A stretch of DNA of 64,000 nt from an uncultured Verrucomicrobiota bacterium (GTDB lineage: Bacteria; Verrucomicrobiota; Verrucomicrobiia; Verrucomicrobiales; Akkermansiaceae), in the NCBI GenBank assembly GCA_937867415.1, contig CALMKO010000056.1:1-64000 (forward strand), written 5' to 3'. A program made the translations under genes and the position numbers. Shown here in pieces: positions 38,994 to 48,610 of the stretch (position 1 is its first letter; every line of letters starts with the position of its first letter). The notes under the pieces were generated by a model. It was not told the DNA's origin. It did not search any database and saw nothing but the letters and a program-made list of their open reading frames with translations.

Positions 38994-41666
38994 ATGAAGC
39001 CCGCATTTCGCAATCCCTTCTTCGCCGCCGTCCTCGCCACCGCAGCATTCAATGTCAGCTCCTCCGCCCAGACCACCCTGCTGACGGATCATTTCGACAC
39101 GGTCACCAGCTTCACCGCCAATCCCAACGCGGACCAGACCGGCCTGCTATCCCCCGCATCCTACACGGTGACGCATCCGTTTGGCGGAACTCCCATCCAA
39201 CGCCGCGGAACCGGTGTAATTGAAATGGCGTTTGATGGAACCACCGCCGCGAATGCTTCCCGCATTTTCACCGATGCCGACTACGTGAATGTCGCCAACA
39301 CACGCAATTCCCCGGTCCGCATCACCTTCGACATCAACGCATCCCAGGTGGACTGGGTGGGTATTGTGGTGGGGACCACGAGCGCGTGGCTGGACGGAAG
39401 CGGCGCGACCACCGAGTTCAGCGCGCTGTTCCGCAATGACGGCACTGGCAATAAGTGGGTGAATGGAACGAACCTCGCCGGCCTCACCACGGACGCCTCC
39501 TCGCTGATCACCCTCGAACTCCGCAACACCGCTGGCACCGGTTCACCCTTCAATGGCACCGGCTCGGTGGCCCAGCTCTGGCGCGGCACCACCAACCTAG
39601 GCACCTACACACTGGAACAACTCTCCGCCACCAACGGCCGATTCGCCCTCTGCACCTTCAATGGCAATGGCGGCGCAGGTGGCACCGTGGACAACCTCAG
39701 CATCATTGCCACCTCCACCGCCACGCTGGTTCCCCGCTGGAGCGGATCGGTCAACGGCACATGGGACGACAATACCGCCAACTTCTCCGGCCAGTCGTTC
39801 AGCGGCCTGAAAACTGCGGGTGCCACCAACGTGCTTTTCGGCGATAACGACGCCAACTCAAGCCCCGTCGTCACCTCCAACGTCACCATCGCTGCCGGTG
39901 GCGTGGAAATTGCCGACGTGATCTTCGATAACGTTTCCACCAATTACACGCTGGCCAGTGCGGATGCCACCGGCATCAAGGGCGCTTCCAACTTGGCCAA
40001 GTCCGGCAGCGGCCTGCTCACTCTGACCGGGGCGCACAGCTACACCGGTACCACCACCATCAACGGCACGCTCGCTCTTTCTGGCGGCAACAACCGCTTG
40101 CCCGTCACCACCGCCCTCACGCTCACCAGTCCAGGCGTGCTGCGCCTCGATGGCAACAACCAGACGGTCGCCAGCCTCGCCTCCAGCGGCCGCGTGGTGA
40201 ACGGCAACGTCACCCTCGCCACCTTCACGGTCAACAACAGCTCTCCTGCCACCTTCTCCGGCAATCTTGGCGGCCCCGGTACGGATGAGAACAATCTCGC
40301 TCTCGTCAAAGACGGCACCGGCACACTCTCGCTCAGCGGCCCCAGCAGCTTCACCGGCGGCACCACCATCGAGGAGGGCACGCTGTCGCTGGTTCACGAG
40401 CCGACTGGCATTGCCAACACGGCGATTGGCGCAATGAGTTCCAGTAACACCGTCACCATCAACAACGGTGGCATCCTGACCGGCACCGCTAACAACTGGC
40501 TCAGCAGCACACAGGTCGCGTCGGGCGGTGCCAACGCCATTTCCGTCGTCGTCAACCAAGGTGGATTGCTCAGGGGAGGAAACAACCGCATCACCGGCCT
40601 CGGCAACGTGACCCTCAACGGAGGCACCATCGAGGTTTCCAATGGCCTGAATGGCTTCGGCTGGTTCGCTGCCTACAACCTCGGCGGCGACATCACCGTC
40701 AGCGGTTCCACCCCCTCCTCCATCACCACTTCTGGCGGTGCAGGTGGCTCCGCCAATCTCCAAATGTCGAATGGTACCAACAGCACCTCCGGCGGCGGCA
40801 CCCGTTTCCTCACCGTGGAAAACGTCACCAGCAACTCCGCATCCGATCTCGTCATCAGCGCCCGCCTCGCCAATGGCACGCTGGTCAAGAACGGCACCGG
40901 CACCGTGGAAATCGTTGCTGGCGAAACGGGCACCGGTTCCCCGATCACTTGGGAAATCGAGGATGGCCACTTCGTTCTTGCCGAGCCCGCCATCTTCGAG
41001 TTCCGCGTCACCAACGGCACGTCTAACCGCGTCATCATCACCAACACCGGCTCCGCCGCCTTTAACGGCACTCTCAACATCAACACCAGTGCCGTCACCC
41101 TCACCACCGACAACACCTGGTCGCTCATCGACGTCACCGGACTCGGTGCCACCTTCGGACTCAACTTCGCTGTGAGTGGCGGTTTCTCCGACCCGAACAA
41201 CGACGGCGTCTGGACCAAGTCTGACGTCATTGGCAACTGGTCGTTCTCCGAAACCTCCGGCGAACTCATCCTCAATGTCGGCAGCGACTACGACACCTGG
41301 GGAGGCCCCTACGGACTCGCTGCCGGAAGTGAGGGTAGCGATCTCGACGGCGACGGTCTCGCCAACTTCGAGGAATACGCCTTCGGCCTGATTCCCAACA
41401 GCGGAGCCTCCGTTAATCCGATCACCGTTCCGCTCAACAAAACCACCGGAACCTTCAGTTATACCCGCCGCGCCACCCCGAGCACCACCGAATTGAGTTA
41501 CTCGATTTGGTATTCCACGACCCTCGAAGCGGGTAGCTGGATTGAAGACAGTGGTGCCTCGCAAGGCGCAGCAGCTCTCAATGGAGAAGTCGAGACCGTT
41601 CCGGTTACCCTCTCATCCGGACTGCTCACCAACCCCAAACTCTTCATCCAGGTCCGTGCTCAGTGA
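38994..41666 (+). CDS. Secreted autotransporter-associated beta-strand repeat protein
   Basis: Signal peptide, repeats GSGLLTLTGAHSYTGTTTING and DGTGTLSLSGPSSFTGGTTIEEGTL; C-term [19 protein letters not shown]...KLFIQVRAQ. Confidence 0.85.
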   Translation: MKPAFRNPFFAAVLATAAFNVSSSAQTTLLTDHFDTVTSFTANPNADQTGLLSPASYTVTHPFGGTPIQRRGTGVIEMAFDGTTAANASRIFTDADYVNVANTRNSPVRITFDINASQVDWVGIVVGTTSAWLDGSGATTEFSALFRNDGTGNKWVNGTNLAGLTTDASSLITLELRNTAGTGSPFNGTGSVAQLWRGTTNLGTYTLEQLSATNGRFALCTFNGNGGAGGTVDNLSIIATSTATLVPRWSGSVNGTWDDNTANFSGQSFSGLKTAGATNVLFGDNDANSSPVVTSNVTIAAGGVEIADVIFDNVSTNYTLASADATGIKGASNLAKSGSGLLTLTGAHSYTGTTTINGTLALSGGNNRLPVTTALTLTSPGVLRLDGNNQTVASLASSGRVVNGNVTLATFTVNNSSPATFSGNLGGPGTDENNLALVKDGTGTLSLSGPSSFTGGTTIEEGTLSLVHEPTGIANTAIGAMSSSNTVTINNGGILTGTANNWLSSTQVASGGANAISVVVNQGGLLRGGNNRITGLGNVTLNGGTIEVSNGLNGFGWFAAYNLGGDITVSGSTPSSITTSGGAGGSANLQMSNGTNSTSGGGTRFLTVENVTSNSASDLVISARLANGTLVKNGTGTVEIVAGETGTGSPITWEIEDGHFVLAEPAIFEFRVTNGTSNRVIITNTGSAAFNGTLNINTSAVTLTTDNTWSLIDVTGLGATFGLNFAVSGGFSDPNNDGVWTKSDVIGNWSFSETSGELILNVGSDYDTWGGPYGLAAGSEGSDLDGDGLANFEEYAFGLIPNSGASVNPITVPLNKTTGTFSYTRRATPSTTELSYSIWYSTTLEAGSWIEDSGASQGAAALNGEVETVPVTLSSGLLTNPKLFIQVRAQ

Positions 41667-41677
41667 CCCCCGCGTCG

Positions 41678-41697
41678 TGTCGCATACTCATGCGACA
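41678..41697. promoter_or_regulatory. Palindrome TGTCGCAT-ACTC-ATGCGACA (site 4 of 4)
   Basis: Perfect 8-bp arms; followed by TGACA; 62 nt upstream of the 41760 CDS. Confidence 0.75.
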
Positions 41698-41759
41698 TGA
41701 CAGATTTCCCGAAGTCCCTATTCTCCCGTTAATCCCCGCCCCAAAAGCCCTTCACTTGC

Positions 41760-43748
41760 ATGAAAGCAAAAACCAATCCCTTCCTCTCCATCTCCAGCCT
41801 GGCACTTGCCTCTCTGCTTGGCCTCAGCGCCAGTGCCATGGCTCAATACAGCTGGAACATCGGCAGCAACACCTGGGACACCAGCACTGCCAACTGGATC
41901 GGAACCGGCACCACATGGGTGAACGGCGGAGCCAGCAACGCCGTTTTCTCTAACACCAACGCCGCCACCACCATCACCCTCAGCAGCGGTCTCACCGCAG
42001 GCTCGGTCACGGTCGGCAACGGCGGCAACAATGCGAACTATACGTTCTCCAGTGGCTCGCTTTCGGCGACGAGATTCACCGTTCAGGCAAATGGTAGTAA
42101 CAACCTCGGGACGCTCACTATTCCGACCACCACGCTAAACAACACCAGCCTGTCCCTAACGGGCGATCTTGGCGTCGGTCGGGCCACGCTCGTCATTGGA
42201 GGCAACAGCACCGTCACCGCTGACCGCATCGGCGGCGCGGGCATGACCGGCATCTCCAGCGCCGACTGGGGCCAAGTCACCATTCAGGACACCGCCAATG
42301 TCACCGCCACCAACGGCATCGTCGGCGGCACCACCGCTTGGGGGCTCAATCTCAACGGCGGCACCCTCACCACCAGGGGAATCGACTACGGCCCGCATTC
42401 CTTCAGCGGCACCACGAATCTCAATTTCAACGGAACCTTGGTGAAAGCCAATCAGGACAATGCCAACTTCATCACGGTGAGCGGCGGTCTTGATTCCGGT
42501 TTCAATCCGAACATCCAAGCCGGCGGCGCCAAAATCGACACGAATAGCTACAACATCGGCATCGGAGTCGCCTTGCAGGGCACGGGGGTCCTCACGAAGT
42601 CCGGCAGCGGAACTCTGAACCTCAACCTCGCCAACAGCTACAGCGGTGGCACCAGCGTGGACGGCGGCACCTTGTCGTTGAATTTCGACTCCACTTTCCA
42701 AACTAACACCGCAATCGGAGTCAAAAATTCGAGCAACACCGTCACCATCAACAATGGTGGAACCTTGACCGGCACCGTGAACAATTGGCTGAGCGAAACA
42801 AACGTTGCATCGGGAGGTGCGAATGCGATTGCCGTTGTCGTCAACCAAGGCGGCATCCTGAAAGGAGCCAACGGAAGAATCACCGGCCTCGGCAACGTGA
42901 CCCTCAACGGTGGCACGATTGAAGTTTCGAGCGGCTTAGGTGGCGGCACCTGGAACGCATCCTTCACCCTTGGCGGCGACATCACCGTCAGCGGCTCCAC
43001 CGCCTCATCCATCACTACCTCTTCGGGCGCGAACACGAACGCCAACATTTACATGGCCAACGGCAGCAACGGCACCGGCGGCACCCGCACCTTCACCGTC
43101 AACGACGTGACCAGCAGTGCCGCTTCCGACTTGGTCGTCAGCGCCCAACTCGCCAGAGGCACCGTAATCAAGGCAGGAGCCGGCACGCTCGAACTCGCCG
43201 CCGGAGCCACGGGCACCGAAACCGCAGTCTCCTGGCAGGTGAACAACGGCAAGCTCCTCGTCAACGCCAACGTCAGCACTGGCGGCGTCACTGTGGCTTC
43301 CGGTGGCACGCTCGCCGGCTCCGGCACCGTCGGTGCCACGACTGTCAACGGCACCTTCGCTCCCGGCAACTCAATCGGCACACTCACCATCGGCGGACTT
43401 CTCGATCTCAATGGCACTTCGAACTTTGAAATCGATCCCATTCTCGGAATCGGACTCAACCGCGCCTCAGACTTGGCGAGTGCCTCGGGTGCCATTTCCT
43501 ACGGTGGCATCCTCAATGTGCTCTATGGTGGCTCGTCCTCGGACTTCACCAACGGCATGGTCTTCAACCTGTTCGACGCCACCACATTCACCGACAGCTT
43601 CAGCGCGATCAACCTGCCAACCCTCACGGGCGGTCTGTCATGGGAAAACAACTTACTCACCACGGGCACGCTCACTGTCATCCCCGAACCCGGCGCAGCC
43701 CTCCTCGGCGGCCTCGGAATGCTCGCCCTGCTGCGCCGGAGGAGGTGA
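41760..43748 (+). CDS. Autotransporter-associated beta-strand repeat protein with PEP-CTERM signal
   Basis: GSGTLNLNLANSYSGGTSVDGGTL repeats; C-term VIPEPGAALLGGLGMLALLRRRR. Confidence 0.9.
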   Translation: MKAKTNPFLSISSLALASLLGLSASAMAQYSWNIGSNTWDTSTANWIGTGTTWVNGGASNAVFSNTNAATTITLSSGLTAGSVTVGNGGNNANYTFSSGSLSATRFTVQANGSNNLGTLTIPTTTLNNTSLSLTGDLGVGRATLVIGGNSTVTADRIGGAGMTGISSADWGQVTIQDTANVTATNGIVGGTTAWGLNLNGGTLTTRGIDYGPHSFSGTTNLNFNGTLVKANQDNANFITVSGGLDSGFNPNIQAGGAKIDTNSYNIGIGVALQGTGVLTKSGSGTLNLNLANSYSGGTSVDGGTLSLNFDSTFQTNTAIGVKNSSNTVTINNGGTLTGTVNNWLSETNVASGGANAIAVVVNQGGILKGANGRITGLGNVTLNGGTIEVSSGLGGGTWNASFTLGGDITVSGSTASSITTSSGANTNANIYMANGSNGTGGTRTFTVNDVTSSAASDLVVSAQLARGTVIKAGAGTLELAAGATGTETAVSWQVNNGKLLVNANVSTGGVTVASGGTLAGSGTVGATTVNGTFAPGNSIGTLTIGGLLDLNGTSNFEIDPILGIGLNRASDLASASGAISYGGILNVLYGGSSSDFTNGMVFNLFDATTFTDSFSAINLPTLTGGLSWENNLLTTGTLTVIPEPGAALLGGLGMLALLRRRR

Positions 43749-43843
43749 TGATGAATGTTGAATGGAAGCGAGAAAGAGTGGACTTGGCAGCCCGATTTCT
43801 CTCTTACCTCATAGCCGTTCACTCATAACCTCTTCCACTACAC

Positions 43844-43905
43844 TTTGCCTCTGGAGGGAGGCAATCCCCGGGCGGAGTCTGGTTTTGGGTTTCCGGACTC
43901 CGCCT
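43844..43905 (+). repeat. Structured dispersed element, copy B
   Basis: TTTGCCTCTGGAGGGAGGCAATCCCCGGGCGGAGTCTGG...GTTTCCGGACTCCGCC; aligns to 23901..23959. Confidence 0.6.
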
Positions 43906-43983
43906 GATGATTTTAACCGAAGTGCAGTGCCAGCGGATTTCAAGTGAGCCGGGCGGTCGTCTATCCCGCAGTGGGGTGCCTGG

Positions 43984-44721
43984 TCACGGCGCGGGCTCGC
44001 GGGGCGGGACGTCGTCGAAGGCGCGGAGCTGGACTTGTTTGGTGACAGGATGATAGAACAAAAGCTGGATGACCCTTTCCTTGCCGGGATGTGGCCAGAT
44101 TCCGGAAGCAATGCGACGCCAGTCCTGGCCATCTAACACAAATGTCTTCATGCCGGATAGATTGCCGTGGCGGACGGGGGGATCGATGATCATTTCGGTG
44201 GCTCCCGGTTTGATGACCCATGGGCGTTTTTCCAATTCAATGCGGACTTGCGAGTTGCTGAGGTTGGTGACGCGGAATGATCCGGGCGGGAACGCTTTTT
44301 TTGAATCATCAATGACCAAAACGCGGAATGAGTGATTCAACCCGGTCGCTTCAGGAAGGCAGATTACGACGGCGGATCTCAGACCGCCGGGCAGCGTGAT
44401 CTCAGCGAGGCGCTGATCGGGTTGATCGAGCGATGCGCGGTCGGCCGACTTCGTGAGAATCAATTTGGGGGGTGCTGCGATGACGGGAATGAACTCATGA
44501 TTGAGGTAGGATTTGACCGGTGCCTTGATGCCCCCGGTGGTGGGGGGTGCGGCGGGATCGTGAAGAAAAGCCTGCTCGGTAGCTTGGCCCGGCTGGAAAG
44601 CAAGGAGGCGCAATTGCAATGGAATGAGTGCCGGAGTTGCCGGTTGTGCGGTAAGCAGGCAGGCGGATGCGAGCCACAACAAGATGCAGGGGAAGGAATG
44701 GAATCGAGGGAGAAAAGTCAT
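43984..44721 (-). CDS. Hypothetical secreted protein, probably co-transcribed with the 44735..48346 gene
   Basis: Signal peptide MTFLPRFHSFPCILLWLASACLLTAQ; short gap to the upstream gene on the same strand. Confidence 0.65.
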   Translation of the reverse strand: MTFLPRFHSFPCILLWLASACLLTAQPATPALIPLQLRLLAFQPGQATEQAFLHDPAAPPTTGGIKAPVKSYLNHEFIPVIAAPPKLILTKSADRASLDQPDQRLAEITLPGGLRSAVVICLPEATGLNHSFRVLVIDDSKKAFPPGSFRVTNLSNSQVRIELEKRPWVIKPGATEMIIDPPVRHGNLSGMKTFVLDGQDWRRIASGIWPHPGKERVIQLLFYHPVTKQVQLRAFDDVPPREPAP

Positions 44722-44734
44722 GGGAAGTTTCGGA

Positions 44735-47700
44735 TTACAGTTCCTGCGGGTAGAGCCAGCGGAACGAAACGACCTCGAATCTGCGGCCGAAGTTCTTGTT
44801 TGCGGCAAAGGTCAAATTGGGCACCCGCGTGGCGGGGGCATCGCCCGGATCTACGAAATCCGGCATCCGTTGCACGACTACCTCGCACCATGCCCGGGCA
44901 AGCACGGATTTGCCATCGGCGGACAAAGCCTCGCCATAAGAGCGGATTTTAAAGGTATCTCCCCGGACGGTGGCGATGGGTGCCAGCAGCATCATCAGGT
45001 CCCCCTGCGTCACCACTCCGGGTGACCCTTCACCGGTGAATCCATCCATTGCTTCCGGGGTCCGGACTCCCTGCTTGCGCAGCGCGATCATATCGGCGGA
45101 TTTGATGGTTCGGGAATCCATGTCGTGGGCTCCAGCATTGATTCCGGACTCGTCGATCGCCGTTTGCAGCAGTCCCGTGAGGCTATGAAGCTCTCCGGCT
45201 CGGGCCACCCGGCGGTTCACAAACTCCGCCAAGGTCAGTGGCGGCGCTTGGTCGAGTTTGCCGCGCTCGCGGATTTGGTTGACGATTTCGCGGGCGAGCT
45301 TGGTGATCTCATCGTCACTGAGGGCGCGGAATCCGGCCCAGCGGATCTGGCCGAGCAGATTGACATCCGGAGAAGTCTGGTTGGGCCCGGCCAGCGGCAT
45401 CCCCATGCGGACCAGTGGCGTCTGTTCTGCCTGGGTGAGGTTGGTTTTTCCCCATCCGTTGATGGTTTGGTCGCGGAGCGAAGAGAGCACCGCCCGCCAG
45501 GCATCGACCGAGGTGGAATTCACGTTGAAGGGGCCTTTCACGGCGAGGTGGCGGCCAAACTCGCGGGCGCGGTCTTTCTCGCCGAGCGAGGCGAGTGAGG
45601 AAACCAAGGAATTTGCCCGGGAGATCGGGCGGATCGCGGTGATGCGGGAGTTCAGTGCGGGTTTGCGTTGCTCGAACACATCCTGAAGCACCTCCTGCCA
45701 GGTGCGGGCCTGATTGGAGAGCCATGGCAGCGCAGGCAGGTCCGCGATGGAGGAAATGTAATAGCGGTCCCACAGGGAATCGTTGAGAAAATAGGAATGA
45801 TCCAGCGCGCGTCTCCCGGCGAGGCTGGGATTGACGACGGAGGCAGAGGGAATCAGCGGGTGGGCACGGGAGTTTCCAAAGGCATGAACGACACGCGGCA
45901 ACATGGATCCCGCGATCAGGTTGGCTGGCACCCAATCACCCAGCGAGGCCGCCGGCGCGATGGGGACACGATACATCGGGACATTGGTGACACCCTCGCT
46001 GGAGGTGCGGCTGGCACCAAAATACCCGCGCCCGAAGCCGGGGGTTCGCTCACCATCCGCCGCATCCCACTCGACCATCGGGGCGGTGGACCAGCCGGTC
46101 AGCTCGATGAGACGCAGGTCATGGGATTGATTGACCAGCCCGACCTGGCTCGTGAAGATGTCTCCGCCCTCGACGACCGGATTGTTGAATGCCCATGCCT
46201 TGCTGTCGTCCAGTTCATCCTTGGTGGTGCGGGCGGTCATCTCCAGCATGGCCATCGGTTTCTTCCCTCCTTTGTCACGGTCTTCCAGGCGCTGGAGGAG
46301 GTCGCCAGCCCTGAAGCGGCGTTCGATCACCGGCTTGCTGGCATCGGCGCGGATTTCCTGCGTGGCATTGCTGAATCGGAACCGATAGGTTCGCAGCATG
46401 TCCCGTGAGTTGTTGAAATTGGTGAAATCCTCCGCCTTTGCGGCCAGAAGGTCCACGCGGAAGGTATCGGGTTGGGAGGAGCCGGTGGTTTTTTCCGGTC
46501 TCATTTGCACCAGCAGCTCGTCATCGAAATGAATCATCGGATCGGCGACCCAGTGATTGGCTTTGTCTTCGAAAGAATAGAATGAGGTGGCGGGGCGCTG
46601 GCCGCTGTTGCCACCGCCTTCCATGCTGAGGTGGTTCATTTGAAGGCCGGCCCTGAGGTCCCAGCCGGGAACCGCTTCGACGCCCCATCGGTTGGCGCTG
46701 CGCAGATCCTGGTTTCCTGCCCCGGCCAAATCATCGGAGTTGAACCAATCGAGAAACTGCCATGGACGTCTTGGCTTCCATCCCCACTCCCATCCCCAGG
46801 TCCAATCCTTCTCCACTCTTGCGGAGAACACCTTGACCTCACCCGGTTGGAGATAAAGCTGGTTCCCTGCACTGTCGGATATGCCATCACTCAGATGGAC
46901 AGTGAAGTATCGCTGGTTGTTCCTAGCCGTATCATCCTGACCCAGACGGTTGAAGCGCCCCAATCCGTGGAATGAGTTGCTGTCATCCTGCCATTCCTTG
47001 CGCAACCAGGCGGTGACGCCATTGCTGACTTTCGCGATCCGGAATCCTACAGGCGGGTTCCAAACCCGAAAGCGCAGCTTGTCGAACCTCAGCGCAACAT
47101 CGTAGGGATTGTGCAAAGTGACCACCGCCTCATAAATCAGCATCGGATTGGCATATCTTCCGCGCTGACTGGCCGGAGCGAGGGCGAGCCGTGCTGAACT
47201 CGTCTCCGGATGGGTGACCAGTGAGAATACCATCTGGAGCTTGGCTATCGATGGCAGCAGGTTGGCGGTCGCCGGGGCGGCACTCAGGCCGGTCGCGTTC
47301 GGTCTGAGGGAGGCTGTCGTCTGGACAAAGGCTGGCCCTCCTGTGAGTTGTCTCATCGCAGGATCACGGAATTTTTGGGTGTGATTGTGGAGGAACGACC
47401 AGCGCGGCGCACCGGAATCGATCGTCTCATAAGGAGTCACCACGCCATCGAAAAGTTGCGGATCAAATGTGGCAGGTGACATCAACACGCTGAGATCCTG
47501 CTTCATCCCACCCGCTGCCGTGTCGGTGAGCAATCCGAGCGTGTGGGTGGTGAGGTCGTGGAACCGCCTGCGGATTTCCTCCCGGCCGTCTGGATTGCCC
47601 GGAATGGTGGCGGTTTCCAGGGAAATGAAGTTCTTCGGATGGCGCAGGTGATCGAGCGTTCCGGGTTTGATGATGTCGGCGCGAAATCGCGATGGGCCGG

Positions 47701-48346
47701 TCCTTGAGGCGAGTTCCTGCGCGGTGTCCATCGCCGTCGCAGGGCCTGCCAGATCCACTGCGGCCTTGGTACTTTCGTCGAAAACCGCCCACGCGATGGA
47801 GCCGGGGCCTCTGGTGGTGGCAATCGGGATTTTCGCAGCCCTTACCGAGTTGGAAATGCCCTGGTTGCTGAGCGTGCCGACCAATTCCACGGCGTCTTGG
47901 GCAGGAGCGACAGTGGGAAATGCAAAACTCGCGGCATCTTCCGGTCTGGCGGTGGAAACCAGCCAGCGCCGGAATCTAGCGCTTTTTTGGGAATAATCCG
48001 GAGACGAAGTGGCCGCCGGATCCCAGCGCCAGGACTCCCAGGCACCGGCGATGTGAGGTTGTTTGGGGGATGCGATGACCGCATCGGAAGAAGCGGAGAC
48101 GCTCATGTCCCGGCCGAGCGTTGATTGCAACTCCCCCAGCGCCAGCGTCATGGCCAACCGGGCATTGGCGCGGGCGATGGATGACGCCTGGGATTGGCCG
48201 GAGGTTCTCAGTGCGATCGATGACAAACCCAGCAATCCCACTGCGACCACGGTTAGGAGGATCATCAGCATCACGGTGACGACCAGGGTGAAACCGGGTT
48301 TCGTTCCGTGTTGGATCTGCTGGATCTGTAATGCGCGCTTCATCAT
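44735..48346 (-). CDS. Large pilin-like protein, probable Verru_Chthon cassette protein A
   Basis: Prepilin-like N-term KPGFTLVVTVMLMILLTVVAVGLLGLSSIALR, about 1200 aa, PilX/pseudopilin-like arrangement. Confidence 0.65.
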   Translation of the reverse strand: MMKRALQIQQIQHGTKPGFTLVVTVMLMILLTVVAVGLLGLSSIALRTSGQSQASSIARANARLAMTLALGELQSTLGRDMSVSASSDAVIASPKQPHIAGAWESWRWDPAATSSPDYSQKSARFRRWLVSTARPEDAASFAFPTVAPAQDAVELVGTLSNQGISNSVRAAKIPIATTRGPGSIAWAVFDESTKAAVDLAGPATAMDTAQELASRTGPSRFRADIIKPGTLDHLRHPKNFISLETATIPGNPDGREEIRRRFHDLTTHTLGLLTDTAAGGMKQDLSVLMSPATFDPQLFDGVVTPYETIDSGAPRWSFLHNHTQKFRDPAMRQLTGGPAFVQTTASLRPNATGLSAAPATANLLPSIAKLQMVFSLVTHPETSSARLALAPASQRGRYANPMLIYEAVVTLHNPYDVALRFDKLRFRVWNPPVGFRIAKVSNGVTAWLRKEWQDDSNSFHGLGRFNRLGQDDTARNNQRYFTVHLSDGISDSAGNQLYLQPGEVKVFSARVEKDWTWGWEWGWKPRRPWQFLDWFNSDDLAGAGNQDLRSANRWGVEAVPGWDLRAGLQMNHLSMEGGGNSGQRPATSFYSFEDKANHWVADPMIHFDDELLVQMRPEKTTGSSQPDTFRVDLLAAKAEDFTNFNNSRDMLRTYRFRFSNATQEIRADASKPVIERRFRAGDLLQRLEDRDKGGKKPMAMLEMTARTTKDELDDSKAWAFNNPVVEGGDIFTSQVGLVNQSHDLRLIELTGWSTAPMVEWDAADGERTPGFGRGYFGASRTSSEGVTNVPMYRVPIAPAASLGDWVPANLIAGSMLPRVVHAFGNSRAHPLIPSASVVNPSLAGRRALDHSYFLNDSLWDRYYISSIADLPALPWLSNQARTWQEVLQDVFEQRKPALNSRITAIRPISRANSLVSSLASLGEKDRAREFGRHLAVKGPFNVNSTSVDAWRAVLSSLRDQTINGWGKTNLTQAEQTPLVRMGMPLAGPNQTSPDVNLLGQIRWAGFRALSDDEITKLAREIVNQIRERGKLDQAPPLTLAEFVNRRVARAGELHSLTGLLQTAIDESGINAGAHDMDSRTIKSADMIALRKQGVRTPEAMDGFTGEGSPGVVTQGDLMMLLAPIATVRGDTFKIRSYGEALSADGKSVLARAWCEVVVQRMPDFVDPGDAPATRVPNLTFAANKNFGRRFEVVSFRWLYPQEL

Positions 48347-48610
48347 TCACACCGTAGGCTCTTGCAATTGACATGCCGAAAATCAGCTCCATTCACCACC
48401 CCTTGACCTCGCCAGGCCGGAGGTGCGGTAAATCCACAGGGCTGGAACCTGAATGGACGGAGTCAATACGAACCAACCCTTGTGACTTCATGGATGCCGG
48501 AATGATCGGCAAGGAGAAAGCCCCCGGCTACTGCGACAAAAAATAGACCGGTTGGCGAGATGTCCGGCCGCAGCGGATCCCACCAACTCGCCAACTAGCC
48601 AGGTCGGATT

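Noticed and set aside
39858-41564. 568-aa minus-strand ORF
   Set aside because: Antisense to a strongly supported beta-strand repeat gene; low-complexity G/A/V/E-rich translation typical of GC-rich antisense frames. Same for 34857..36293, 6570..8069, 4494..5405 and 24175..25284.
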